From Thunnus maccoyii (lineage: Eukaryota > Chordata > Actinopteri > Scombriformes > Scombridae): a stretch of 64,000 bases of DNA. The notes under the pieces are model-generated. The model was given only the letters and a program-made list of their open reading frames with translations. It searched no databases and was not told where the DNA came from. The stretch is from positions 6,473,151 through 6,537,150 of the forward strand of contig NC_056548.1 of assembly GCF_910596095.1 (NCBI RefSeq). Direction: 5' to 3'. Made by a program: the position numbers and the translations under genes. Shown piece after piece: positions 24,070 to 52,100 of the stretch; the stretch's first letter is position 1; the number at the start of each line of letters is the position of its first letter.

Positions 24070-24819
24070 TGTGATTTGAGTTTCCTTTTGAACTTGTAAT
24101 CAGTAGTAAGGATTATTGACAGCAATCTGACAGTTTATTTTATAGATGGTTTGTTTAAATTCTCACAATTTAACAGTGAGTAATTTGTTCTAACTGAATA
24201 TCGCTGCTGGCTCAATCATTTCTTTAAAATGGTCAGTTTGTTAATGAGTTTTCTTTTTGTTGTTGTTGCATTTCAAAAGATTAAGTCTTTCATAACTGTT
24301 TTCCTAAACATTCTTGGTAATGCAATTTTATATGCACATAAAGGAAAATGTGGCTGAAAGCTGAAGAAATTCAAAATGTTTGTTATGGTTGGACAGTTTG
24401 TTAAAGGATGTTTGGCAGTTTTAGTGTGTTTAAAACTGAGAAAATGTGAATTTCAAACTGTTGTTTGATTTTAGATTGGTTCTCATGTTGATAATCTTAA
24501 TCTAAAGGGAATATTACTACCTACTTTTAATACTTTCCTACTTCTGATGTTTTTCAAAAGTAATATCACATTCATGCCAGCATCAAAGCATTATCATTAT
24601 ATTGATAACTTTAAAGGGATTTCCTTTAACCTCTCAAGTGTTTAAGCTAAACCTGTCGTGGACAAACTTGTCCAAGTACTGCTGTTTTTATTTTAACATT
24701 TACTAAATGAATCAGGATGTCTATTGTTGAATTTACTTGAATTCATGTATGAATTGTGTCGTATGAAGAGAACCATGATCGATGTTACATCTCATGTTGT
24801 TTTTTCAGAAATTTGAGAA

Positions 24820-24825
24820 AATAAA
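24820..24825 (+). terminator. pacc1 poly(A) signal
   Basis: AATAAA about 750 nt downstream of the pacc1 stop, followed by a T-rich stretch. The intervening 3' UTR holds no other gene. Confidence 0.6.
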
Positions 24826-25106
24826 AATATATTTTTATGCCTAAATTTTCGACTGATGTGAGAATTTTATGAGATGTTGCATGCCATGAAATTATCCACT
24901 TAAAATGAGCTAAATATGTGATTTACACATATCTCACCTGAAACTGTTCAATTTGACAAGTTATAGATAAATGTTATATTACATTATAATTATAACTTAT
25001 CAAAGTCTGTAATACTTTATTTTGATTTTAGCGTCATTTTTAACCTTTTTTTGAACAAAGTTCAACAAAAACACACCTCAGTCAAATTTGTAAATGTCCC
25101 TGTGCA

Positions 25107-25659
25107 GCAGTGGTGGAAGGTGACTAAGTACATTTACTCAAGTACTGTACTTAAGAACAATTTCAAGGTACTTGCACTTGAGTATTTCCATTTGATGCTA
25201 CTTTACACTTCCACGCCATTACATTTCAGAGGGAAATATTGTACTTTCTACTCCACTACATTTATTTAACAGCTTTAGTTACTTTTCAGATGGAGATTTG
25301 ACACAATGGATAATATTTATCTGGTGACCCTTTGCAGGGGCCTGACCCCTAGGTTGGGAACCACTGGACTAAACTAGCTAACTGTATATAAAGTAGTTGA
25401 AATTAGCTCCACCTCCAGCAGCTACAACAGTAACATGCTGCTTACACTGATGTCTAATGATGACATATATAATAACATATCAATCAGAGGGACTAAACCA
25501 CTACTTTTACTGCTGTACTTTAAATACATTTTGCTGCTAATACTCATGTACTTTTACTTAAGTAGAATGCATGACCTTTACTTGTAACTGAGTATTTTTA
25601 CACTGCTGTATTGGTACTTTTACTTAAATAACGGATCTGAGTACTTTTTCCTCCACTAC
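25107..25659 (+). mobile_element. Dispersed repeat B, near full-length, with inverted termini
   Basis: The left end (CAGTGGTGGAAGGTGACTAA, then ACTCAAGTACTGTACTTAAG) and the reverse complement of the right end (CAGTAGTGGAGGAAAAAGTA) form imperfect inverted repeats. The interior repeats TACTTTTACTTAAGTA-like motifs on both arms. A piece with GGTTGGGAACCACTGG (about 25354) looks like the end of a different hAT MITE inserted into it. Fragments of the family recur at about 8160-8260 and 16905-16962. No coding capacity. Confidence 0.65.
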
Positions 25660-28361
25660 TGTATATAAAGTAGGTAAAACTAGCTCCACCTCAGGCAGTT
25701 ACTTAAGAATCTGAGTACTTGCTGCACAGTAATGTTTGAGGACCCAGTCATATCGTCGTAAATCTCAATTATTTGTCGTTACTGATAGTGAAATTGATCC
25801 AAATCATTTTTTCAGGGGCCTAAGATATGATTATTACACCGCACTTCTCCAAAAACAAATGTATCTTATGCCCTCAGTTAATTGTGTTACTACCCTATAA
25901 ACTGGTTTACCTGGATTTCACCTATTATTTGGCAGTAAACCGGTTTTCCTGAACACCGATGTTCTTGAACGCAGCCTCAGTTTGGGGGCGAGGAGGATGC
26001 TGTTGTTAGCTTCAGCGGTGGATGAGAAAATGAAGTAGTCTCACACACACGGATATTATAAAGGTAGCAAACACTCATATCTCAGTTTAAAATGTATAAA
26101 AACATTATGTTTTAGCTGTACTCCCTCACAGTTTCAGTTACTTATTTAAATACATTGGTGGTGTTATGTTGTTGTCGCTGGCTAGCATGCTGTTGCTAGC
26201 TTGCTAACGTTAACTGGTTGTAGCTCTTAGCTAACAGTTCAAGACAAAGTTAACTCTGTTAGAAGTCTTTTTTATTTTTAACAGTTCATGATTCGTGCAG
26301 ATTGGTATCTTTTCTTGCAAATTACTATGAAGACACGAATGAATGTCTACTCTGCTAACTGAACAGCTAAGCTACTGCTATGCTAACAACAAACAACTTA
26401 AACAAGCTTTCGCTCGTTGAGAAAGTTATCTGGGTTATAGTAATTTAGATTGTAATACAGCTGTTATTGAAGAATTGTTGTGCCAGCTGACTAACTTTAT
26501 TTGTTTAGTAGCGCTAGATGTAAACGTCACATGTTAAAATATTAAAGATACCCGATTTGTGATGATGAACTCCTCGGCTAACTTTAATCGCCAGATAGCT
26601 TAGAACCCGATGTTATGTTTTTGTTGCTGTATCTTTTAATTTAACTCAGCCAAAATGGCAAACTGTCTGGTTTGAGGCTTGCAGAAGAAAGTTTCATGTG
26701 GATGATACCAGAATATAATCCTTCATCAAGTGTGTCAGCATCTTCCTGATCAAGACATTTAAACTTGTGAATCATACCTAACATCACTGTACAGAAGTAG
26801 GTGACGTTATATAACAATGTCCTGACTGCTGCCCCTCGAGATTCAGCGGCGGATAGGGGACATGACCCATGGACCATACTAATATTATAAATAGAGAAAT
26901 GGTGATGGAGGTATTGTGAGGGTCTTCATAAAGTTATAAACAGAATATAGGCCTAACTAATGGGGACGATGGGATTTCCAGACCTTACCCTTGGTCATTA
27001 TTAGACTCTATTCTATAATAAAGTGTGCTGATATGTTACTGTATATGGTAAAAGTTGTAAAGTTGTACTCAGATGGAAAAAAGGCACTTACGTCATGTAG
27101 AATTGGCATGATGTTCAGGCCATATTAGCCATCATCAGATCAAGATGACAGAAAACCCAGGCTCAGTCTTACTACACAATTATATACATGGATCCTGAGT
27201 TTTGTGCTTTTATCCAGTGAAGGCCAACCTAGATGACCTGTCGATATTTTAATATAATTTAAGGATAGCTATTTTTGTAATAGGACAAGTGTTGCACTCG
27301 TTTTTCTTTTTCTTAGCCACTCAAAATCCTCAACCTAGCCTTGTCGGTCTTTGGCTGTGGGACATTGAGAGTCCAGGTTTTTCTATTTTTTGAGAAGTCT
27401 TTTTTTAGGAACCAGCCAGATTTGAGTTAGAAAAAGCTGCCTGTGCACACATTAATGACACTATGTGTGACTTCTAGTTAGATTGATACTTGAGAAGGGT
27501 CTGTGTGGCCAAAACATTGCATACTGTAAATAAATAAATCATTTACATGCTTTTATCCAAAGTGACTTACAGGCAAGGCAAGACAGTCAAGCACTAAAGG
27601 ACAGTGGCTCAGAAGACAAAGTGACAATGACAAAGTGTGCTAGACAGTAGCTTTTTTTAAAGTATCATTAATTATTTATAATTTATAAAATAATTTACTG
27701 CAGATGTATTTCTTCTTTGTGAATCTATCTTCATTTATCATGCACCTGAAACCAAACTTGGCTGGATGTTCACACTGATATCCCGTGTCTGTGACTTCAG
27801 ATTTTATATTTCAATTTACAAAACCTCAACAATAGAGATGGGAGTGATGTTTCCTTTTTGCTTTTTCTTGTGGTTTGGTTTTAGACAGTACCAAAGGCTA
27901 TTTAAAAAATGACAGATAGTCTTTAAAACTTTTCTCTCAACTTTCTATCCATCCCAAAGTTCATGAACCGGAAACATTTTAAAATAGATCAGGGTCTCCA
28001 CCCGGTCAGTTGCATCTTGATAATGCACTGCTGTTAGTGTAGAGGAATTAAACGCCCACAGACATAACTTCACCAGATGACTTTTGGTTGGCGTTAGTTT
28101 GTGAATGTTAAACAAGTCCAGACATAGCTCTGGTGCTGCCATGGCTCTGCTGCTGGCTGCAGAGTTGCTCTATCAGCAGACTGGAATTAGACCAGTGTCC
28201 AGGTTGAACTCTGTTCTGGCATTTGGCTGTGGCACCGAGGCATGTTGTTGAATAGTTAGGTGTGGTTGTTAAGAGAAAATGAGCCTTGAGCTCCCCCCAC
28301 CAACAGACAACATACTTTCATAATAACATATCCAACTGTTGTTGAATTAGACTATTTATAA

Positions 28362-28714
28362 TAGAGCTGCAACGCTAAGTCAATTAATCAATCGACAGAA
28401 AATTAATCGCCAACTATTTTGATAATTGTCTCGTTGTTTTCAGTCATTTTTTTTTAAGGAAAAAATGCTAAAAATGTTCTTATTCCAGCTTTGAAAATGT
28501 GGATATTGTCTGATTTCTTTAATCTTCTTTGATAGTAAACTGAATATCTCTGGGTCGTGAACTGTTGGACGGGAAAAACGAAGCATTTTAGGTTTTGTCT
28601 TGGGTTTTGGGTAATGGTGATTGAAATTTTTAAAGACCAAACAAGTAATTGATTAATCGAGATAATAATCAACAGATTAATCGATAATGAAAATAATCAT
28701 TAGTTGCAGCCCTA
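28362..28714 (+). mobile_element. Family A hAT MITE (copy 4), intact, perfect 8-bp target duplication
   Basis: The 353-bp element starts TAGAGCTGCAAC and ends GTTGCAGCCCTA (inverted repeats with one mismatch). It is flanked by ATTTATAA on both sides (28354-28361 and 28715-28722). This is the best-preserved member of the family in the window and defines its ends. The interior carries the shared core seen in the other copies and no reading frame worth calling. Confidence 0.88.
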
Positions 28715-28840
28715 ATTTATAATTCATGATAGTGTCACAGAGCTTTGTAGCTTTCTTCTTAAGCTGTAGGTGATGAATTATCTTATTTTAATCAATTCTC
28801 TCTGTTTACAGTTATGGGCGGATTTCAACCTGCAGTCAAA

Positions 28841-43280
<14,440 letters not shown>

Positions 43281-44995
43281 GGCCGGTGGGAACGTCGTTT
43301 CCCCGTCGAACTCTTCCCCCTTTCTTGTTACCTTTCCCCCCCTGTTAACCTCCCATATTGGGGGGGATCTTTTTGGGACCCACTTAACTTAGCAGAGCTC
43401 CTGTCGAGCCTGATGAGTGGCGTCTGACGACTCCATCCTTTATGTTCGGTGTTGGAATCCAACCATATTACAATCACGAAAGGAGGGTTGGTTGTGCTGT
43501 TGTTGTTTTTTTACGTTCTACAAACAGGCCTTCCTCTCTTTCTGTCTGACCATGAACATTGCAGTTCCTCTTTTCACTGACCAAAATAAGACAAAGATAC
43601 ACGTGACTTTTGTTAATTGAAGAAACTTCAGTGTTGCCGGGATCAGAGGGAACGTTATGCTTTCTGTTGAAACTGCAAGTCAAACCAATAATCTTTTTCC
43701 AGGTTGGTTGGCTACAATATGGCATGGGTTAAAGAGATGTTTTTATTGTTGTTGTGCAGTTGTGACGTGTCTTGTTGAGCAACCTTTAGTTCTTTTTTTC
43801 TTTTTTTCTTTTATGAAGTTGACATAATTCGTTCGATCATTCATAACGAGTGATTGAAAGTGTTTGTGGAAATTCACGGTGTAGTCTCTCAGGCTGTGAA
43901 TAAGTCAGCAGTAGTGATTATTTGTTTTTAAGAGTTTCACTGTGGTGAGAAAATTTATTTGTTTTTTTGGTTTGGTTTTTATTTTATTTTCAGAAAAATC
44001 CTTTCTAACAATTATTTCGTTTTTTTTTTGTGGTTTCGGATTACGTTTCTTTTCTTTTTGTTTTTGTTTTTTTTTTTTGTTTTTTTTGTTGCTCATTTGA
44101 GATAAAGGTGTTGAGGGACTGTGGTGCAGTGTTGTGTGACTTGGCCATTTTGACAATTAACAATTTGCAGTGATAACAGAACCAAGACGTGATCGTGTGT
44201 GTGTGTGTGTGTTCATACATGTGAACATGTTTATCTGTGTGAGTTTTTCTTCCTATTTGTCCAAAGAGTGACGAGTAAGGAACCCCCGTTTTCCATGAGT
44301 GAGTGTGAAGTACAGTTTTTATCACATAATTTCCACTTTGGATGTTGTTTTTTTTAAATTATTATTTTGGGGCATCGAGCAGAAGGCGCTGGAGCTCTAT
44401 TTTCCACAGTGAAGATAGTTTTCTAATGAAGGAGGTGAAGGTTTAGAGGAGGTGTTCGATGGAAGAGTTTGAAGGAAAGAATTAGGATTAATCTCCCATG
44501 CCATACCTCACCCCCCCCCCCCCTCCCCTCTGAAAACAGGCGCAAAGCCACTTTTTTTTAAAAAGGAATAATCAACCACTTTTAACCAGTGCGATAGCCC
44601 AGCCGATGCTCTCTTTGGCGTACTTGGTGTGGTTATGACTCCTGGTTGTTTTGTGTCCTCTCTCGAGGATTAACTCTCAGCCGAGTTAACGTGACGTTCT
44701 CACAGCCGCCGTCTTCTAAAAACCGCCTCACCAGCTCGTTTTTTTTTTAAGTTAGAGGAAAGCATGCAGTTCACCTCTTACCTGGCATTCCTGAGTTTCT
44801 TTAAGTTTTTTAGTTGTTATATCAAAGTTGTGAACAGATATTTTTTAAGAAAGTGCAATCGAAGAGATTTAATAATAATAATAATAAAAAAAAATGTTGC
44901 AACATAATAAAACCTTTTCCTGTCTTCTTTATGCTTTTATATGCCGATTTCATGTGAGTCTTCTGTGTCCAAATAAAACACATTTCAAAGTCAAA
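43281..44995 (+). other. znf106 3' UTR
   Basis: About 1.7 kb after the stop with no coding signal. It contains a C-rich tract (about 44509-44528), several T-rich runs, a (GT)n repeat at 44195-44212 and an AATAAT repeat near 44870. Two poly(A) signals end it (44906 and 44972). The extent is inferred from these signals. Confidence 0.55.
44906..44977 (+). terminator. znf106 poly(A) signals (two)
   Basis: AATAAA at 44906-44911 and again at 44972-44977. Cleavage after the second would fall near 44990-45000, next to the converging calpain gene's 3' end. Confidence 0.55.
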
Positions 44996-45030
44996 ACTAC
45001 TGGTAACGCATTCAAACCAATAACTACACA

Positions 45031-45046
45031 TTTATTTATTTATTTT
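45031..45046 (-). terminator. capn3 poly(A) signal cluster
   Basis: TTTATTTATTTATTTT on the plus strand gives three overlapping AATAAA hexamers on the minus strand. They lie about 1.1 kb downstream of the calpain stop. Cleavage would be near 45005-45025. Confidence 0.5.
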
Positions 45047-45958
45047 CTTTAAATGGTTAAAAATGCAGTACACTCATTTGACCAAAGCCTTAATAGGAAA
45101 AAATCACAAAAAAGCTGCAGTCCAACCCATTAGCCATATTCTTTCAAATCCATATTTTAACCTCGAACGTTTGGTGTTGAGAAAAATCTTCGTCGGCTCC
45201 GCAGTTTTGTTCTCGAATCTCCTCCGTCATCGACATGCAGAGCTGAAACACTGTCAGACTGGACAAGTTGTCAGGGGTTTTCTGTCGGGGATGGATGGGA
45301 GGCTGGAGCTGAGATGAACAGAAGAAGCCTGAGTTTGTCCACCAGGGAGTGCTATCCACAGGACTGGAGCACATAAGATGCCTCGTCACTAGTTGGGGTG
45401 CGTGTGACTGATTCTAGGGGCCCACAAAAAAAAACTCCAGCGGGAAATGAAATCCTTTAGAAATGTGGTTATGAGAAAGGTAACAGGTGTAGGAGTGATT
45501 CACAAGTTTATTCACTGTCCACCAGAGAGCCCAGTTCACTGGGATGGATACAGGAAGAAATGCCCTCGTTGCTCAGTTTTGATAACAGAGAGGAAGAAGA
45601 TAACAGAGGAAGGGGGGTGGATGAAGGAGAAAAAATTCAGTCATAGAGATAACAGTGACCTAGTACAGAAATGGATTTCTGGGAGCGGCTCTGTGAGGTA
45701 TTGTGACAGAAAAAAAAGAGGTTGTGTGTGTTTTGATGCCTGAGAAAAGTGCGGTACACTTGTTGCAGGAAGATTGTCTTTAAAAAAAAAAAAAAAAAAA
45801 ATGATGAAAACGAGGCTGATGACTGAGAGGAGAGACTGAAATTTCAGTGATAATGGGAGGACAAAGGCGAGACTAAGGGAACTGAGAAGAAGAGGAAGAA
45901 GTATGAAAGAGAAGTTGAGAAGCATGTTGAAGGTTGCACATGTTGCAGCAGAAAGAGC

Positions 45959-46024
45959 AGGGGGAGGGATGGAGGGATGGAGGGATGGAGGGGGAGGGGG
46001 GGGGGGGAGGGAGGGAGGGAGGGA
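45959..46024. repeat. GGGA/GGAT purine tract, quadruplex-prone
   Basis: Tandem GGGATGGA units, a G12-like run and GGGA units make 66 bp of pure G-rich purine on the plus strand. In the calpain-3 mRNA (minus strand) it reads as a C/U tract starting about 120 nt after the stop. Confidence 0.85.
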
Positions 46025-46143
46025 AGGCTGGAGGTGAAGTGGATGAGAGCTAACGGCGGTCGGGCACACTGAATAATGAGGTAAAGGCTGGCTTGTCTGG
46101 TCCTCGTGTGGAGTGGAGCTCACCTGGGAGAAGATGGGCCTTT

Positions 46144-49100
46144 CTAGGCATACATGGTCAACTGGAGCCACTGCAGACAGGGAGAAGAAGGAAAAAGGGG
46201 TCAATATAATGAGCAGAGGACAAAAAGCAGCAACAAAGTGTCCGAAACACTGAAATTTGCAAGCTTACAAGTTTTTATCAATGCAACATTTCAACCTGCC
46301 ATGAATTTATATTAGAGTTAAGACGAGAAATTCAATCAAGAGCAAATAAAACTCAGCTACGATTCACTGTAACGTGCTGTGATGCACAACTTTACAAACA
46401 ATCATATACATTTATAACTCCATAGTGTTTAATTTTGGGGAAGTATGTGTTAAAGTAACAGTAGTTTGATATATATGTTCATCTTCCTGAGTGCGATATA
46501 CAGTAATTCAATTATTTTAGCAATGAGGTCAAGATCAGCAGTAATCATTAGAGCGGTAGTTCCCCTTGATGATAAAGCATTGTCTACTAATAATCCTTCA
46601 TCCTAGCATGTATGTTTATGAGTTGTGTGTACAGTATTTAAAAAGGAAATAGACAAGAGGAGAGAAAAGTCTGAAAATATTTGCTATCTGATGTTGTTTT
46701 GTCTTGTTTCCTTCTCCAGTAATAATCTCACAACTGAACCACTGCATCACATGTTGCCTTCCACAAGATCTTGTAGAATAAAACTCTTACAGTAATGTTC
46801 AGATGTTGAGCTGTTACACGCTGTAGGTGGAAAAATTTGACTGGCAGATTTCATACAGTTCAAATAAACCTTTTCCATCACGTTGACTAGTAGTTGCTTT
46901 TGGCTTCTTCAGTTGTTTATGTAAGACTGACTGTAAGACCAGCTGCTCATTGAGTTATATTCTGTTATAGAGTTGTGGATGTTATTTCCTGTGTGTCCAC
47001 ACCGACACTGATTTTAAGAAAAAGACTCTGACTCTTTTTTTTTTGCTTCTTGTCAAACACTACATCCAATAAATCCAAATTCAATAGAAGAAAACCATCA
47101 TTTTCTGTTCCATGAATGATGTTAAAGACTATATTGACTTAATCTCCTCTTCGCTGAATAATAATCTGTTAAAACCATCTAATTAAGACTAATTAACGGT
47201 TACAATTTGTTGGTTTTTGCCCTCATTTACTCTAAATACGCTTACTTTGCTCACACTACCTATTTATTGTGATTTTGGTTTTTTATTTATTTTATGCTTT
47301 TTGTTTTGTACACATGTTCTGTCCTACTAAAATGTTATACTATAAATAAAGTTTATGGGGAAAAGGGTGTATTATATAATTCAGCAGGTTTAGAAGAACA
47401 TTTTGATGCTTTATTTAGAGGAACGGTGCCCAAAAATAATCAATGTCTTTGTGCATATTGGAAAACTACGTTGCACAAGCTAAACTGTGGATGTGGAGAC
47501 GTGTGGTTTATAGGTAGCGTGTTGTTGTAGCTCTTCACTTACCTCCAGGACACTGAGTCTGATTGTACCATCTCCATCCTGATCAAAGGCCTGGAACGCC
47601 CCTAGAGAGAAAAAACATTGCAACACTGCAACTATGATTCAATACAATTCAAGTGTGATCCACCTCAGCCCACATACTGAACGTTACACCAGGAAATTTC
47701 AAAAACGCACCGTCTGGCGGCTCAAAATCATGTTTAACCAAACAGGAGGGCTCGTTACGCAAAGATACGGGTAGAGGGTGTCATCCCTACATTTAAACTA
47801 GACACAGTTGGCCTCGTTTTTTCTCGCTAGTCAGCCTTTTATGAGCTATTGTGCTAAACAAAGATACCGTCAGAGGCAAAGAAGCAACGTTCTTTCTCTT
47901 GAATTTCCATTTTTAACTTCCTTGTGGAACAAGAGTGTCTGGATGTGACTCCAGAATCCGGACAAATACACTGAATCAATTGACTCTCACTGAGTTTGCA
48001 GCTTTAAGTGCCAACTGACTTTTAACCCCTTAACTTCAATGGATGAATTCTCCCTTTAGACCTGCTTTAACTGTTTTTTGGCCACTTTTAAGTTCATATC
48101 TTGAAAATGATCATTCATTAGGAGTCATGTTTCTGTCCAACTGGTGAATGTAAGTCCAATATTCACTCTCTTTTAGCTCTGTTAGGGGAATATCTGGCTG
48201 CTAAATGCTCCACTATGTTCACCGGCTAGTCTACAGCTAACTGTGTCTGTTTGCTGTTTGGTGTTGAGCAGGTAGCGTACAGTTAGTTTTTAGAGCTTTT
48301 TCTCTGAAATCAGCAGCCTATGAGAGTGCTGAGAATGAACTGAAACAGTAAAGTTGCAGCTGGAGAGCTAAACAATGAGCTGAAACTCTCTAAACATTTC
48401 CATAAAGCCGAGAGGAGCAGCAGAGACAGATGATAATTCTCTGTAGGTTCATCACTACAAGCAACACCTCAGACATAACACGCTGTCATTTCATACATTG
48501 TAATTATGAAAAATATTGATTATTGCCATTTTAAGGTTGGACAGTATTGCATCTATTCGGTATCAGATTGCTCCACTTCTATATTGAAGCTGTTTGATAT
48601 TTACATTTACAAACTAAAAACTGCTGAATCAAAGTGAAACAACTTATTTCTGGAAACTCAACTACAACAGAGTGAAGTTCTGTTGGTTTGAACAATGTTT
48701 GGCTGTAACTGTATGAGTCAAAAATTCACACATAATGGAATAAAAAATATGAATAAAATGTGTGATGTTTGTTTGTGAAACTGAGATACTGTTCACATTC
48801 TGACCCTTCACAGTTTGTCCTCATAATGAGTCTCTATAACAAACTTCTGAACCACAACTCAACTTAATACCTCATTAGTTGTTAATAAACTGGTGATTAA
48901 TCCTTATTTCAGCTTTCAGAGAGCAGAGTATACTTGAGGTTTTACACTATAGGTTTATGGAGAAAAAACATATTATGGTTGTATGATACATAAAATAGGA
49001 GAACTTAACAACTATCATGATTTCACTGAATGTTACTGAATGTGAAGAAAGCAACATTTTTTAATAAATACAGGTCAAATTGAACCTGAAACACCTTCTG

Positions 49101-52100
49101 CAGTATAAACAAAAATGTGAATCAGCTGTACAAAAATTAAAAAAAAAAAAAGTTATAGTCAGTTCTGGGTAACTTTAAGAAAACTTATAACATTTCAGGC
49201 TAAAAAAAAAGGTGTATTAGGGTGTTTTTACTGCTCTCAAATGTATAAATAGGTCAAATTTGACCTGAACACTACTGTATGTTAAATAAGTGATGACAGG
49301 CTGGAGGAGTCATTTTAAAACATCCTCTCTCACCTTCAGTATGTCAGCTGATGCTCTACTTATTCTCAGTACGGTGATGTGTTTCAGGCACTGACTTACT
49401 GAACATGGCTTCAAGCCGAACCAGACAGCTGATGAAGCTGTCGAAGTCGATGTTCATGTTCTCGTTGGCGTAGCGCATGGTGATGATGTCATACAGCTGG
49501 TTGTTGAGACGGAAGCCTGAGCGGGACATAAGACACATGACTGTACAGTGACAAGAACATTTAAAGGATGAGTTCAAGCTGTAAATTCATCTTCAGCACA
49601 TTCCTACAGTCTACAAACAAGTTTAAATTAAAACCCAGGAAATGTGATATTACAACAAAAGATAAATGACCTTTTAAAGGTCATGAGGTAACATAAGGTC
49701 ATGACTGATGACCTGCCATCAAGAATATGTCTAATATTTCAGAGATCAGATACAGACTGATGCTTGCTTTCCAAATTAAAAATACAGAACATTGGCATCA
49801 AAAATCTTTTTTTTTTTAGCAGGTTAATCACATTTAAAGTCAGATCTGTTTTTTGTGCAGAAGTATTTTTTTTTTAGGTTTTGTGATATATTAACCTTAA
49901 AGGATCAGTTCACCCAAATCACAAAAAACTAAACAAAAAGAAACGTTTGGCCCTGTTTGCAAATAGTTTTTGCTTTATAATGCTAAAGTTTTTCCAGACA
50001 CACAGTCCTGGTTAGTCTGAATAAAACAAAACTCAATTCTCCTCCATTATATTCAGGCAGCAGGAGAAATCTGAGACGGATCCCTCAACATCTAAAATAT
50101 TTGCACAGATAAATACCACCAGGTGTAAGTGAAAAAAAAACCCCAAGTGTTTTTGTAATTTGGTTGAACTGACCCTTTAAAATTTTCTAATTCTTCTGTC
50201 GGTGTTATTACCTGCGTCGTTGACAGCGTTCCTCATCTCGTAGCTGTTGATACTACCAGACTGGTCTGCGTTATAGTGCTTAAAGATTCCCTGGAAGAGA
50301 GCATTTGTGCATTTGATGTGTCGACAACAACCCTGATGAGAGCGAGTCGCTCGTCTTTAAAGATTAAGTTCGACATCAATGAGAAAGTGAGAAAGTGATG
50401 ACGCTATCATGAAAACATAAAGAGAGAGAAGGGAACCTGCAGTCCCACCTGCCACTGTTTGATCTTATTCCACAGATGTCTGAACTCCTGAAGATTGAGT
50501 CTGCCTGTCCCATCCATCTGAAACGAAGCAGTTAAGACCGAAATAATGTGCGTATCAAGGAGCGTCAGTACTGCTCTGTTAGATTAAAACATTATTTCAG
50601 TTAAAAACATTTTAAAAATCCCCTCCAGACATGTTTTAAGATATATATATATATATATAAAAATACTCTGCTTTGAATAATAATTTCTGTCTTGTAATGT
50701 TTTTGCACAAAGTCCTTAAAATGACTGAAGCTGCAACATTTAGTCGATCAACAGAGATTTATTTCTGGTGACAGATTCATTGTTTTGAGTCACATTTTAA
50801 GTTAAATTTTCTGGTTGCAGCTTCTACAATGTAAATATTTTCTGGTTTCTTAAGTCCTTTATGGCAGTAAAATGGATATCTTTGGATTGTGGACGGTTGG
50901 TCGGGAGAAAACAAGACATTTTAGGTTACATCTTAGACCAAAAGACTAATCGATTAATCCAGAAAACAATGAACAGCTTTAGTTGCGGCTCTAAATATAA
51001 ACATTTCCTCCTTCTCCCTCGGTAAAAAATCCAGAATATATGAATGTATGCAAATATCTCTAACTTTAAGTTTAACTGTTGGACACGAGATGTTTTCTAT
51101 TTTACTGAAAAATGATTGGCTCCAAATTAGTTGTGATGTCACAAATCATGCTCGTAGGGTACACGACTTTTGAAAACAGCCTCCCAGTGTCAAACTCTGC
51201 ACATACATCATTCTGCACAGTGAAGCTCAAACATCCAACTGAAGGAACGAGAAGAAAAACACATTTTTGAGTGGAGGGAGAATTTCAGTGTCACATTTGA
51301 GCAGCAAAATAACGTTATGTTTTGTGTGTGTCTGAGAATTACATCACTAACGTACAATATATCAATTAGGCAGACAAATAGGCACGGTAAAATATTAAGT
51401 TAATTATTCTAATTAAACTCCATTTGCCAGGAGTAAACAAACACTTTGGGTAAGACCACAAGAGGTCACGGGGAAAAAGCACACTCGATACTGAGAAAAT
51501 GAAAGTACGACATGTCTCTGTGTTTGTGGGGTGAAATGAGGCCTAGACTACGTGAGCTTCCATCACAGACCCTGCCATGGGTCTCGGCAGGTTGTGCCTC
51601 CTACAGACAACACAGCCAGCCCGATGCACTCGATACAAAGGATACGTCCATCAGAGCAATCATGCTCCTGCAGCTCTCCAGGCTGAAGCCCTCTGTGTTC
51701 AGGTCCTTATCTGGAGGGAACAAAAGGACAGAGAGAGAGAGCTGTAAAAGATTTAGAGGTAAATAAGTAAAGGATAATGTACAGCGAATGAACTCCGGCA
51801 GGGTTTGCAGGACCGTGACGCGAAGCATCACCCTGAATCACCCGTTACAGTATAACTGAAGGGTGGTGACTCAGTCTAAAGCTGAGGACTGACATGGAAA
51901 AACTGGTAACAGGTCAGTTTATTAGAGGGGACTCACGTTTAGTGATCACTCTGTTGAGAACGTTTTTCAGTTCGTTGGCTGTGATTTCCATGTCCTGCAA
52001 GAGTTATTGTAAAATTCAGAATGAGACATTATGACGCCAGTATTACCCATCAACACAGTCAATGATTAGCAGCTACAACAATTAGGAGAGAAGAGAAAAT

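Larger units (their letters stand above)
24850..28811. other. Intergenic region between pacc1 and znf106
   Basis: About 4 kb without a coding exon that I can support. It holds repeat B (25107-25659), a stretch of GCTAGC/GCTAAC-rich sequence (about 26150-26260), a piece resembling a common fish repeat (TTTTATCCAAAGTGACTTAC, about 27549), and family A copy 4 (28362-28714). The non-coding first exon and promoter of znf106 should be here. The GC-richer stretch around 25965-26040 is one candidate. Confidence 0.55.
45030..46143 (-). other. capn3 3' UTR
   Basis: About 1.1 kb between the calpain stop and its poly(A) signal cluster. It includes a poly(T)-on-mRNA tract (plus-strand poly(A), 45782-45800) and the strongly strand-asymmetric G-rich block at 45959-46024. 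The long open frame crossing it on the minus strand is out of frame with the last calpain exon and is low-complexity. Confidence 0.5.

Noticed and set aside
45641-46204. 187-codon minus-strand open frame over the end of capn3
   Set aside because: It crosses the last calpain exon in the wrong frame; most of it is Pro/Ser/Leu translation of the purine repeat and poly(A) tract in the 3' UTR.
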